DNA from: Methanosarcinales archaeon | GTDB lineage: Archaea; Halobacteriota; Methanosarcinia; Methanosarcinales; Methanogasteraceae | Reading direction: 5' to 3' | NCBI GenBank assembly: GCA_030594905.1 | Contig: JAUVEF010000031.1 | Coordinates: forward strand, 1 to 9,435 | Length of the DNA: 9,435 nucleotides | Part shown: positions 1 to 6,867 of the stretch, piece by piece | Numbering within the stretch: the stretch's first letter is position 1 | Layout of the letters: each line of letters opens with the position of its first letter | Translations under genes and position numbers: made by a program | The notes under the pieces: generated by a model | The model's database searches: none | Seen by the model: only the letters and a program-made list of their open reading frames with translations | What the model was told of the DNA's origin: nothing

Positions 1-866
1 CCATCGCAAGCTCGGTCGATCGCCTCGATTGGCTTTGCCCAGTCCCCGGGAAGTGTCTGCACCGTGATCGCCCTCCCCACAGTCTTTGTCCCTGGGCATA
101 TCGATATTATCCCACTCATCGCGCCTTTGCGATGCATTGCATCGGAAATGTTCGGCGTCGATACCTGCAAGAACAGTTCAATCGTTCTCTCGTCCGTTGG
201 CTCTTTACGAATCGGCTCTGATGACGCGGGTATGTGATCAATTGCATCGCGGACCCGGGCAGCCGCTTCTGCGGCATCATCAGAACGCGTAATCGCTCCG
301 CCAATGATTATAGTGTCAGCACCGATCGATGCTGCACGTGAGGCAGTATCCGGGTCAAGCCCGCCAGCAACCGCAACACCAGTTTCCACGGCATTCACCA
401 CTTTTTCGAGGACATCCAGCGCGTCCATACCCTCCATCTGCTGATCGATCCCGGCATGGACGCAGATCCGGTCGACCCCCAGCGCCTCGAGTTCTTTTGC
501 CCGGCTGGCAGGATCGTCCACAGACAGGAGGTCAGCCATCAGCACAACACCGTATTTCCTTGCGGACCTGACCGCGTCCTCGATCGTCGAATTGTCGGCA
601 CTACCAAGGATTGTAACGATGTCAGCGCCCGATTTTGCAGCCATCTCGACCTCGATTGCTCCGGTGTCCATCGTCTTCATGTCAGCAATGATGCTATGAT
701 CCGGAAACGCGTCTTTGACGGCACGTACCGCAGCCATACCCTCGCTCTTGATGAGCGGTGTCCCGACCTCGATTAAGTCGATGTATTCGATGGTTTCTCT
801 CGCGATGTCTATCGCACGGTCTGTTTCCAGCAGATCAAGTGCGAGCTGGAGTTTTTTGCGAGACAT
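1..866 (-). CDS. hps: 3-hexulose-6-phosphate synthase fused to RraA-like domain (3' end outside window)
   Basis: Translating the minus strand from the ATG at 866 gives 288 open codons that run off the left edge, so the C-terminus is missing. Residues 1 to about 210 form an OMP-decarboxylase-type TIM barrel. The family motif D-x-K-x-x-D is seen as DMKTMD (D62, K64, D67), with IEVGTPLIKSEG before it and VAGGLD and IIIGGAI phosphate-binding segments near the end of the barrel. This is the 3-hexulose-6-phosphate synthase signature: the enzyme condenses formaldehyde with ribulose 5-phosphate, and in archaea it often runs in reverse to supply ribulose 5-phosphate. From about residue 228 a second domain starts (STPNISDAMHRKGAM, then CPGTKTVGRAITVQ) that matches the RraA / demethylmenaquinone methyltransferase-like fold. 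Such Hps-RraA fusions are known in archaea; what the second domain does there is unsettled. No Shine-Dalgarno sequence precedes the ATG. A TATA-like element lies about 27 bp upstream, which suggests a leaderless mRNA. The Hps assignment is secure; the RraA-domain role is open. Confidence 0.93.
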   Translation of the reverse strand, partial: MSRKKLQLALDLLETDRAIDIARETIEYIDLIEVGTPLIKSEGMAAVRAVKDAFPDHSIIADMKTMDTGAIEVEMAAKSGADIVTILGSADNSTIEDAVRSARKYGVVLMADLLSVDDPASRAKELEALGVDRICVHAGIDQQMEGMDALDVLEKVVNAVETGVAVAGGLDPDTASRAASIGADTIIIGGAITRSDDAAEAAARVRDAIDHIPASSEPIRKEPTDERTIELFLQVSTPNISDAMHRKGAMSGIISICPGTKTVGRAITVQTLPGDWAKPIEAIDRACD

Positions 867-886
867 GTGTTTCTTTTGGGTGTGGT

Positions 887-900
887 GGGGATAAAGCATA
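887..900 (-). promoter_or_regulatory. Putative TATA box for hps (leaderless type)
   Basis: On the minus strand this segment reads TATGCTTTATCCCC. The centre of the TTTAT core lies about 27 bases from the hps ATG at 866, the usual archaeal TATA-to-transcription-start distance. The bases just before the ATG (CACCCAAAAGAAACAC) have no purine-rich ribosome-binding site. Together this suggests that the transcript begins at or next to the start codon. A second AT-rich stretch (AGTTTTATGTTG, about 915-930) is an alternative that would give a short leader. The call rests on position and composition only. Confidence 0.4.
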
Positions 901-959
901 CCCTACAATATCAACATAAAACTATTGGGAAGTGGTCGCTAAAACGAGGTCGTGATATG

Positions 960-1205
960 TCATCGAAAAACCCACTTCTGCGCTCTACAGAGTTGCAAGA
1001 TATTGATGCAGGGTATGCCAAGGTCTCCGCAAACATCTGGAATATGTGGTCGCTCCCGGCGGTTGGTTGGCTTTTCCCCCGTTATTACATTACAACCTTC
1101 GACTTTAGCCAACGCAATGACAAAAGGGTCTGCACCCGATCGATTTTTCCGGGTATCGATGAGTTTTTTGTGGTTTCTGAGAATCTCGATCACTGCGAGC
1201 TGTAT
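960..1205 (-). pseudogene. C-terminal half of a DUF4411 (PIN-like toxin) protein, 5' end missing
   Basis: The open frame runs from just after a TGA at 1206-1208 to a TGA at 960-962, about 81 residues, with a GTG at 1193 as the only reasonable start. The protein contains GADPFVIALAKVEGCNVITG, then PHIPDVCGDLGIPCINIL and a C-terminal QKWVF. From memory of the family, these are the conserved second-half motifs of DUF4411, a PIN-like family usually encoded as a toxin beside an HTH/ImmA-type partner. Family members are about 150-165 residues and begin with an LLDTN-type strand carrying the first acidic catalytic residue; that half is absent. Only 86 bases separate the frame from the next gene, so a complete N-terminus cannot fit in any frame. 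No antitoxin gene is adjacent. I read it as a decayed remnant. A translated 77-residue fragment cannot be excluded but would lack half the active site. Family match is fairly strong; non-function is inferred. Confidence 0.72.
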
Positions 1206-1273
1206 TCACTCTACGCACCCTTTCATTTACGAAAAAGTATATCCCCAGCCCCACCCGAAGGGCAGTTTTTACT

Positions 1274-1294
1274 CGATTTTTTGTGAAAAAATCG
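1274..1294 (-). terminator. Perfect 9-bp inverted repeat after the ppdK-dsrE unit
   Basis: CGATTTTTT and AAAAAATCG are separated by three bases and abut the stop codon of the DsrE-like gene (1295-1297). In the minus-strand transcript this gives a 9-bp hairpin whose 5' arm is a U6 tract, followed a few bases later by further short hairpin potential (GCCCTTCGGG) and another T5 run near 1232-1236. Archaeal termination depends mainly on U-rich tracts, so this is a good terminator candidate for the unit. The sequence is seen directly; the function is inferred. Confidence 0.6.
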
Positions 1295-1663
1295 TCACAG
1301 GCTAATAATCAGCTCTCCCTCACTCTGGTACTCGAGAAACAGCTCTGCAACGACATGCGACTCGATCATCTCGATTTCGGGCATCAGCTCAGACGCCTCC
1401 ATCCCTATGATGTCAGCAGCAAGCTGGCAGCACTTGAACTCCACCCCAAGCTCGATGCACTCCACAACCTTCGCATCATACACAGGTGCGCCGCGGTGTT
1501 TTCCCGCCTTTCCGAGAACAACCCCCATAGGTCCCCATAGGATCACTATAACCTCAAGCCCCTTCTTACGATAGTATTTTGCAAAACGCAAGGTCTCAAG
1601 CGGGCTTGTGCTCTCATAGACCATGTTCTTTAATAGTAATAGAACTCGTTTAACTTTCGCCAT
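1295..1663 (-). CDS. DsrE-like family protein
   Basis: This is a 122-residue soluble protein with no signal peptide or membrane segment. It has the DsrE/DsrF-like layout: a first hydrophobic strand (KRVLLLLKN), a helix with ETLRFAKYYRKKG, a second strand (LEVIVILWGPMGVVLGKAG), and a cysteine-bearing segment GVEFKCCQLAADIIGME (C78, C79) at the place where the family carries its conserved cysteine. A further cysteine is C69. Relatives act in sulfur-relay or thiol chemistry, but many archaeal members are uncharacterised, so no substrate can be named. The ATG overlaps the end of ppdK by 14 bases. A purine-rich GAGGGG sits just upstream of the ATG inside ppdK, so translation is probably coupled. 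A perfect hairpin follows the stop codon, making this the last gene of the unit. The family is likely; the function is unknown. Confidence 0.8.
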   Translation of the reverse strand: MAKVKRVLLLLKNMVYESTSPLETLRFAKYYRKKGLEVIVILWGPMGVVLGKAGKHRGAPVYDAKVVECIELGVEFKCCQLAADIIGMEASELMPEIEMIESHVVAELFLEYQSEGELIISL

Positions 1664-4310
1664 CGCCCCTCTTTTCCTTTATCGCGGCGTGCGCTGCCGC
1701 GAGTATCGCTGCAGGTACCCTGAATGGCGAACAACTAACATAATCAAGACCGGTGCGGTGGCAAAACTCAACTGACTCGGGATTGCCTCCGTGTTCGCCG
1801 CATATCCCAATCTTAAGATCTGGTTTTGTGCTGCGCCCCTTCCAGACACCCATCTCGACCAGTTTGCCGACCCCATCCTGGTCAATTGTCACGAACGGAT
1901 CCGACTCGAGAATTCCCTCTTGTATATAAAACGGCAGGAACTTCCCGATGTCGTCCCTTGAGAATCCAAATGTCATCTGGGTCAGGTCGTTCGTCCCAAA
2001 ACTGAAGAATTCCGCCTCTTCTGCAATCTCGTCAGCGGTGACCGCAGCTCTTGGAATCTCGATCATCGTCCCGAATAGATACTCAATCTCTGTGCCATAA
2101 CGCTTCATCACTTCCTCTGCAGTCTTGATGAGCCGTTCCTTTGTGAATTTGAGCTCGTTTACATGCCCAACGAGCGGAATCATGACCTCGGGGATGACTT
2201 TGTGTCTGTCTCCCGCAAGCTCAGCCGCCGCTTCAAAGATCGCCTGCACCTGCATCTCGTAGATCTCGGGGTGCGTGATTCCAAGCCTGCATCCCCGGTG
2301 CCCGAGCATCGGATTGGTCTCCTGCAGGCTCTGTATGATGCTCTTCAACTCATCCACCCCGATATTCATGCATGCAGCAGTCTCTTTGACCTCTTCCTCG
2401 GTCTTTGGGAGAAACTCGTGAAGCGGTGGGTCAAGCAGCCTTATTGTGACCGGAAGATCTTTCATGACCTCGAATATCCGGGTGAAATCTTCTTTTTGCA
2501 TTGGCATGAGTTTTTTGAGGGATTTCTTCCTCGATTCCTCATTTCCTGCGAGTATCATCTGCTGCACGATCGGAAGCCTGTCCACACCAAAGAACATGTG
2601 CTCGGTCCTGCAGAGACCGATACCTTCTGCGCCAAAGTCTCTTGCGACCTGACTATCATGCACCGTGTCCGCGTTCGTGCGAACGCCAAGTCTCTTCGCA
2701 TCTGTCGCCCAGCCCATGATCGTCTCAAAGTCGCCGGTCATCTCAGGGTCGATTAAGTCTGTTTTGCCGAGAATGACTTCCCCTGCATCCCCACTCACGT
2801 TCAGCGTGATATAATCGCCCTCATTCACTACGATGCCCCCCACCGTGAAGCGGTTCGCCGCTATGTCTACATCGATGTCGTTGCATCCGACGACGCAGCA
2901 CCGGCCCATGCCCCGCCCAACGATTGCGGCATGGCTAGTCATCCCGCCGCGTGCAGTAAGTATCCCCTGAGATGCGTGCATCCCGCCAACATCATCAGGT
3001 GATGTCTCGAGCCGCACCAGAACTACATCTTCACCTCTTTCGGCACATTCCAGTGCTCTTTGGGACGTGAAGACCGCTCTTCCGACCGCGGCACCGGGCG
3101 ATGCAGGCAATCCGTTTGCGATCACATTCACCGCTGCCATTGGGTCAACCCTCTTGTGGAGGAGTTGGTCAACCCGATTCGGATTGACGCGGAGAACCGC
3201 CAGATCCCGGTCAATCAAGCCCTCGCCCACCAAATCCACGACGATCTTCACCCCCGCCTGTATGGTTCGCTTAGCTCCCCTTGTCTGGAGGATGTAGAGC
3301 TTGCCCGATTCAATTGTGAACTCCACGTCCTGGACCTCGCGGTAGTGCTTCTCCAGTCGGTCGCGCACGGCTTCAAGCTCCTCGTATATCTCGGGTAGTT
3401 CCTCCTTTAATTGACCAAAGGTATGGGGAGTCCTAATACCTGCGACAACATCCTCCCCCTGCGCGTTCATCAGATATTCGCCATAAAACTCGTTTGCACC
3501 TGTTGCAACGTCTCTTGTGAAGCAGACGCCGGTTCCTGAATCATCCCCCATATTTCCAAAGACCATCGTCTGGACATTCACCGCGGTACCAAGGTCGTGC
3601 GAGATATTATTGAGATTTCTGTACGTTATTGCCCGGTCCGTATTCCATGATCCGAATACGGCATCGATCGTCATTTTTAACTGTTCTCGTGGGGCCGTAG
3701 GGAACTCTATGCCAGTATCCGTTAGTATTAGCTCCTTGTATTTCGATACAAGATCTTTGAGGTCGTTTGAATCGAGGTCTGTGTCAAGTTCGGTGTTGCG
3801 GAGTTTCTTCTTTGCTTCGAGGATTTGCTCGAACTTGCGGTGTTCCATCCCTAAAACGACATCTCCGAACATCTGCACGAACCTTCGATATGAATCATAC
3901 ACGAACCGATCATTTCCGGTCTTCTTTATGATTGCTGCCACGCTTTTGTCGTTTAGACCGATATTCAGCACAGTATCCATCATTCCAGGCATCGAGAAGG
4001 CTGCACCAGAACGCACCGATAGGAGCATGGGATTTTTTTCGTCTCCGAATCCCTTTTCTGTAATCAGCTCCAGACGAGCGAGATTTTTAGCGATCTCGTC
4101 TTCCAGACCATCCGGATACGCCCCATCGTTTGCGTAGTAGTATTTGCAAGCTTCTGTAGAGATTGTGAACCCTGGCGGTACCATAATGCCGATATTCGTC
4201 ATCTCTGCAAGATTTGCGCCTTTTCCCCCAAGGAGATCTTTCATCTCTACACTGCCCTCGGCTTTCCCGTCGCCAAAGAAATAGACGTATTTTTTTGGTG
4301 CGTTATCCAT
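1650..4310 (-). CDS. ppdK: Pyruvate, phosphate dikinase
   Basis: This 886-residue protein has the full length usual for the bacterial/archaeal enzyme (about 870-890). It catalyses reversible conversion of pyruvate, ATP and phosphate to PEP, AMP and pyrophosphate in the cytoplasm. Domains in order are: an N-terminal nucleotide-binding domain from about residue 7 to 350 (DLLGGKGANLAEM, LLSVRSGAAFSMPGMMDTVL, GTGVCFTRDVATG, LYILQTRGAKRT); the central swivelling phosphohistidine domain, with GGMTSHAA placing the catalytic histidine at H460; and a C-terminal PEP/pyruvate TIM barrel (GIGLCRTEHMFF, GTMIEIPRAA, SFGTNDLTQMTFGFSRDD, then CGEHGG with the conserved active-site cysteine at C837, and GLDYVSCSPFRVP). 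No key residue is missing. The start is supported by AGAGGACGG about 10 bases upstream. The DsrE-like gene overlaps its 3' end. In an autotrophic or acetate-using archaeon the enzyme would run toward PEP for gluconeogenesis. Confidence 0.98.
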   Translation of the reverse strand: MDNAPKKYVYFFGDGKAEGSVEMKDLLGGKGANLAEMTNIGIMVPPGFTISTEACKYYYANDGAYPDGLEDEIAKNLARLELITEKGFGDEKNPMLLSVRSGAAFSMPGMMDTVLNIGLNDKSVAAIIKKTGNDRFVYDSYRRFVQMFGDVVLGMEHRKFEQILEAKKKLRNTELDTDLDSNDLKDLVSKYKELILTDTGIEFPTAPREQLKMTIDAVFGSWNTDRAITYRNLNNISHDLGTAVNVQTMVFGNMGDDSGTGVCFTRDVATGANEFYGEYLMNAQGEDVVAGIRTPHTFGQLKEELPEIYEELEAVRDRLEKHYREVQDVEFTIESGKLYILQTRGAKRTIQAGVKIVVDLVGEGLIDRDLAVLRVNPNRVDQLLHKRVDPMAAVNVIANGLPASPGAAVGRAVFTSQRALECAERGEDVVLVRLETSPDDVGGMHASQGILTARGGMTSHAAIVGRGMGRCCVVGCNDIDVDIAANRFTVGGIVVNEGDYITLNVSGDAGEVILGKTDLIDPEMTGDFETIMGWATDAKRLGVRTNADTVHDSQVARDFGAEGIGLCRTEHMFFGVDRLPIVQQMILAGNEESRKKSLKKLMPMQKEDFTRIFEVMKDLPVTIRLLDPPLHEFLPKTEEEVKETAACMNIGVDELKSIIQSLQETNPMLGHRGCRLGITHPEIYEMQVQAIFEAAAELAGDRHKVIPEVMIPLVGHVNELKFTKERLIKTAEEVMKRYGTEIEYLFGTMIEIPRAAVTADEIAEEAEFFSFGTNDLTQMTFGFSRDDIGKFLPFYIQEGILESDPFVTIDQDGVGKLVEMGVWKGRSTKPDLKIGICGEHGGNPESVEFCHRTGLDYVSCSPFRVPAAILAAAHAAIKEKRGDGES

Positions 4311-4318
4311 GTTGCTTC

Positions 4319-4374
4319 CGTCCTCTAAACTCTAAATCATATATCGGATTTGAGGTGTGCATTCCGCTTTAAAT
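4319..4374 (-). promoter_or_regulatory. ppdK promoter region and ribosome-binding site
   Basis: Reading the minus strand toward the ppdK ATG, an AT-rich TATA-like element (AAAAATTTAAAG, about 4367-4378) is followed by a second one (GATATATG, about 4337-4344) and then by AGAGGACGG, whose GAGGA lies at 4321-4325. The Shine-Dalgarno is 10 bases from the ATG at 4310. The first TATA candidate would give a 5' leader of roughly 35 bases containing the ribosome-binding site; the second would start too near the ATG to include it. I therefore favour the first. Position and composition are the only evidence. Confidence 0.45.
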
Positions 4375-4400
4375 TTTTACATGTTAAAGTTTGTGTTTTT

Positions 4401-4417
4401 GGCGGTGTGGTACCGCC
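4401..4417. repeat. Perfect 6-bp inverted repeat in the ppdK upstream gap
   Basis: GGCGGT, five bases, ACCGCC. The hairpin lies between the end of the cofG/flavoprotein unit and the ppdK promoter. It could end transcripts arriving on the minus strand, but the bases after it in that direction are A-rich (AAAAACACAAAC), not U-rich, so a classical terminator is not supported. Between about 4418 and 4553 I see no recognisable gene or RNA. A 57-codon minus-strand open frame there (GTG start, TAA near 4384) has no recognisable motif and a cysteine/tryptophan-rich composition, and was not accepted. Confidence 0.5.
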
Positions 4418-4553
4418 TCATACAGAGCATTATAGGTGCAAAAGTGAGGTTCAATACACCACACAAGCCGGCAGTCCCCGGATGGCGAAAGGTATAGACG
4501 AAGTATCCAAATGAAGCTATGCGCATGATCTACCAGTCGACCGACCTCGTTTT

Positions 4554-4650
4554 TCACTTTCCATTCAACAGTAGCAGTGTCTCCCGCTTATTCCGCACAC
4601 CGGCAACTTCCACTGCCCGGGCATATCTCTCATAAGCACCCTCACCCAAT
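4554..4650 (-). other. Coding-looking tail in the +1 frame after the flavoprotein stop (probable frameshift)
   Basis: The flavoprotein frame ends at a TGA at 4642-4644, just after ...LIKAGIG. The frame one base further on is open across this point and continues for 29 residues (EGAYERYARAV, EVAGVRNKRET, LLLLNGK) to a TGA at 4554-4556. The composition is that of an ordinary amphipathic helix plus a basic-hydrophobic tail, with codons like those of neighbouring genes. In contrast, the original frame meets further stops at once. Removing one G from the GGG at 4645-4647 would fuse the two into a protein of about 424 residues ending in NGK. I infer either a sequencing or assembly indel, a recent mutation, or less likely a +1 recoding event at GGG-TGA. 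An independent short ORF (TTG at 4649) is another reading. The frame is seen directly; the link to the upstream gene is inferred. Confidence 0.5.
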
Positions 4651-5829
4651 TCCCGCCTTGATGAGCGGCGCAAGGAGTGACAGCGTGGTCTTCGGATCAT
4701 TTCGCATCATGAACCGCATGACCCGGACCGCCTGCGACATTGGCGAGCCAGTGCCTGTGACCCGCGTCAGGTTCACGTCTGTAAACATCCCGGTCAGGCG
4801 GTCTATCTCCTTATTATCCAGTTTTCGCAGGGTTTCGAGCGCAGACCGCCCGAGCATGTACTCACTCTTAAATTCCTTCCCCCAGATGCGCCGGTATTCA
4901 GATAATGCCTTCTTAGACGTGTTTGACGATGCTATCGCCTTTGCCGCCACCATTCCGCAGATCTCGCCCGCACGCATGCCGTAACCGATGCCAGACTGCC
5001 CTGCTGCGCCGCCGGTGACCATAATCCCATTCGATACGATCTCATTTGGGATGGTTGCGATCGGATCGCCTCCGGTGTGTTTTTTGACGATCCTGATATC
5101 CGATACGTCGGATATGTTCTTGTCTTCTGCGAATCGCTTCAACCACAGGTCAAAAAACCTGGAAACGTCCTGTCCGTGCCGTCTCACGAACACGCCGAGA
5201 TTCGCGCGGTCTCCACCGCCCGGAGAGTACGTCGCCTTCCAGCCAGGGGCGATACTCCCGATATAATACTCAAAAAATTCAGGATCCCCGATTCCGTCCG
5301 CTTCCACCTCTGCTTCAATCGCCCATGCGATGTCATGCGGATATTTTGTTGGATGCAGCCCGACAAGCGCAGACAAACCGGAAGAGATGCCGTCTGCGAT
5401 TATCACTATTTTTGACGTGAGTGTCTGGTCAGAAGTGCTAATTCGGATGATATTTTTCTTCCTGGTGAAATTGTGAGCGGAAACGCCGGTCAAGATGTTT
5501 ACATTCTGCTTCATTAAGCCTTTAACATGGTATTTATCGAATTTTCCACGATCGATAACATATCCCGGAGTTTCGTGAATGATCCTGTTGCCTGCGGGCG
5601 AGACGATATGCATCCCTGCCATCTCGCGTATGACGTATTCGGGATGGATGATCTCACTGGTACGGTCAAACATCCCCTCAAAAAACGTGTTTGCCGGGTG
5701 CGGTGGGTTTCCAATCTCCTCTTTTCGTTCGATCAGGGTCACATCGACATCGTGCGTTGCAGCCGCAGCCGCAGCGCTGAGCCCAGCGGGACTCGCCCCG
5801 ATAACGAGAATATCAGTATCGATTTCCAT
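4642..5829 (-). CDS. Geranylgeranyl reductase-family FAD-dependent oxidoreductase
   Basis: The protein has 395 residues from the ATG at 5829. It starts with a dinucleotide-binding fold, ILVIGASPAGLSAAAAAA (G11-x-S-x-x-G16, a common variant in this family), and an acidic strand end LIERK. A second FAD-contact block near the C-terminal third reads VTGGAAGQSGIGYGMRAGEICG, the family's GDAAG-type motif with G in place of D. A middle segment PGWKATYSPGGGDRANLGVF matches the substrate-side sheet. Relatives reduce the double bonds of archaeal membrane-lipid geranylgeranyl chains or of other polyprenyls; the exact substrate here is not shown. Two upstream ATGs (5847, 5841) are in frame. I chose 5829 because GGAGATGG precedes it and the protein then begins MEIDTDILVIG, as is usual. 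Either way it overlaps the 3' end of cofG. The C-terminus looks cut short by a frameshift (see 4554-4650). Family assignment is confident; the specific enzyme is not. Confidence 0.88.
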   Translation of the reverse strand: MEIDTDILVIGASPAGLSAAAAAATHDVDVTLIERKEEIGNPPHPANTFFEGMFDRTSEIIHPEYVIREMAGMHIVSPAGNRIIHETPGYVIDRGKFDKYHVKGLMKQNVNILTGVSAHNFTRKKNIIRISTSDQTLTSKIVIIADGISSGLSALVGLHPTKYPHDIAWAIEAEVEADGIGDPEFFEYYIGSIAPGWKATYSPGGGDRANLGVFVRRHGQDVSRFFDLWLKRFAEDKNISDVSDIRIVKKHTGGDPIATIPNEIVSNGIMVTGGAAGQSGIGYGMRAGEICGMVAAKAIASSNTSKKALSEYRRIWGKEFKSEYMLGRSALETLRKLDNKEIDRLTGMFTDVNLTRVTGTGSPMSQAVRVMRFMMRNDPKTTLSLLAPLIKAGIG

Positions 5830-6808
5830 CTCTAAAACCATCTCCATCTGTATATCGTTCGATCAATTCACTAAGTCCTGGATCGTACCAACCGGCAAGC
5901 ACGTACCACGGGTAGATCGGGAGGCGCTCCTTGAGCCGAATGCGCCCGAGTTTTCCTGCGAGTTCCGGTATCTGGGGCCACCCAGCCTCCGGATTGATCC
6001 AATCAATGGTGCAAGGCGATATTCCACCAAGATCTGATGCGCCACACCCGATCAATTCCACAAACCGGGTAAGGTTCGGTGGAACCTGGATCGCGACATC
6101 ATCAGGTAGTATGCTGCGGGCAGCTGTGACCGTATCCACCACCTCCCGATGAGTGGGTTCCGGAAAACCTGCCATCTCGGTCCCGGGTTTTGGCGAAAAC
6201 GGCTGGATAATTACTTCCTGAATGTGTCGGTACCGTAGGTGAAGTTCTTTGATCAGGTCTAACGACTGCACACGATCCTCCATGCTCTCGCCGATTCCGA
6301 TCAGTATGCCTGTTGTGAATGGAATCTTCAATTTTCCGGCATTTTTGATGGTCTCGATCCGCTCGGATAGCAACTTACCGGCGCATCCCTCGTGTGCAGG
6401 AAGATCCGCGGTCGTCTCAAGCATCAGCCCCATGCTCGCGTTGAGGGGTTTTAGCCGTTTAATATCGTGAAAGTCCATCACGCCCGGATTGCTGTGTGGA
6501 AGCAGCCCGCAGACGATTGCCAGTTCGCACAGATCGACCAGATAGTCGATGATGCTGGAATATCCAATGTCACCAATCCATTCCCGAAATATCTTGTGTT
6601 CTTCCGGTTTTTCGCCGAATGTGAAGAGGGCTTCGGTGCATCCGAACCGTGCGCCCTGCTTAAGTATGTGTTCAATCTCTTCGGTGGTCATCAGATTTGC
6701 GTCGGGATGTGCTGGCTCGCGCCTGAACCCGCAGTACCTGCACCGGTTTCTGCATACGTTGGTGACTGGCAGGAACACATTGCGGGTGAAGGTGACGTAA
6801 TCTGGCAT
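5813..6808 (-). CDS. cofG: 7,8-didemethyl-8-hydroxy-5-deazariboflavin (Fo) synthase, CofG subunit
   Basis: This 331-residue radical SAM enzyme is of full length for CofG. With CofH it joins 5-amino-6-(D-ribitylamino)uracil and tyrosine into Fo, the redox chromophore of coenzyme F420, in the cytoplasm. The N-terminus VTFTRNVFLPVTNVCRNRC shows the radical SAM cluster motif C-x3-C-x2-C at C19, C23 and C26, followed by the CofG-typical CGFRREP. Further family marks are TFGEKPEEH, LLPHSNPGVM, the SAM-binding region ILIGIGESMEDR, and the C-terminal GASDLGGISPCTIDWINPEA. CofH is not in the window, so it is encoded elsewhere. The gene is first in its unit, and the flavoprotein gene overlaps its stop codon by 17 bases (35 if the longer start is used). 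No Shine-Dalgarno sequence precedes the ATG, but an AT-rich element lies about 28 bp upstream, suggesting a leaderless transcript. Confidence 0.97.
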   Translation of the reverse strand: MPDYVTFTRNVFLPVTNVCRNRCRYCGFRREPAHPDANLMTTEEIEHILKQGARFGCTEALFTFGEKPEEHKIFREWIGDIGYSSIIDYLVDLCELAIVCGLLPHSNPGVMDFHDIKRLKPLNASMGLMLETTADLPAHEGCAGKLLSERIETIKNAGKLKIPFTTGILIGIGESMEDRVQSLDLIKELHLRYRHIQEVIIQPFSPKPGTEMAGFPEPTHREVVDTVTAARSILPDDVAIQVPPNLTRFVELIGCGASDLGGISPCTIDWINPEAGWPQIPELAGKLGRIRLKERLPIYPWYVLAGWYDPGLSELIERYTDGDGFRDGNRY

Positions 6809-6827
6809 GGTGATGTGAATTTGCTGC

Positions 6828-6842
6828 GGTGATACTTAATGA
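6828..6842. promoter_or_regulatory. Shared TATA-like element between cofG and the rightward genes
   Basis: The segment around GATACTTAATG lies midway between the ATG of cofG (6808, minus) and the ATG of the small rightward ORF (6868, plus), about 28-30 bases from each. On the minus strand it reads CATTAAGTATC, a plausible TATA box for a leaderless cofG mRNA. On the plus strand ACTTAATG could serve the rightward ORF. No other AT-rich stretch exists between the two starts. The call rests on position only. Confidence 0.35.
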
Positions 6843-6867
6843 TGATGACTCGGGATGGTAACTCACC

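Noticed and set aside
867..1305. Plus-strand open frames of 117 and 139 codons opposite the DUF4411 remnant
   Set aside because: Their translations show no motif and are antisense to a frame with clear DUF4411 motifs; neither has a ribosome-binding site.
2163..4137. Long plus-strand open frames (up to 206 codons) opposite ppdK
   Set aside because: They are antisense shadows of a well-conserved enzyme gene, with proteins rich in Arg, Ser, His and Cys and no family resemblance.
4384..4556. 57-codon minus-strand frame with a GTG start in the ppdK upstream gap
   Set aside because: It has no recognisable motif, a Cys/Trp/His-rich composition, no ribosome-binding site, and it crosses the inverted repeat at 4401-4417.
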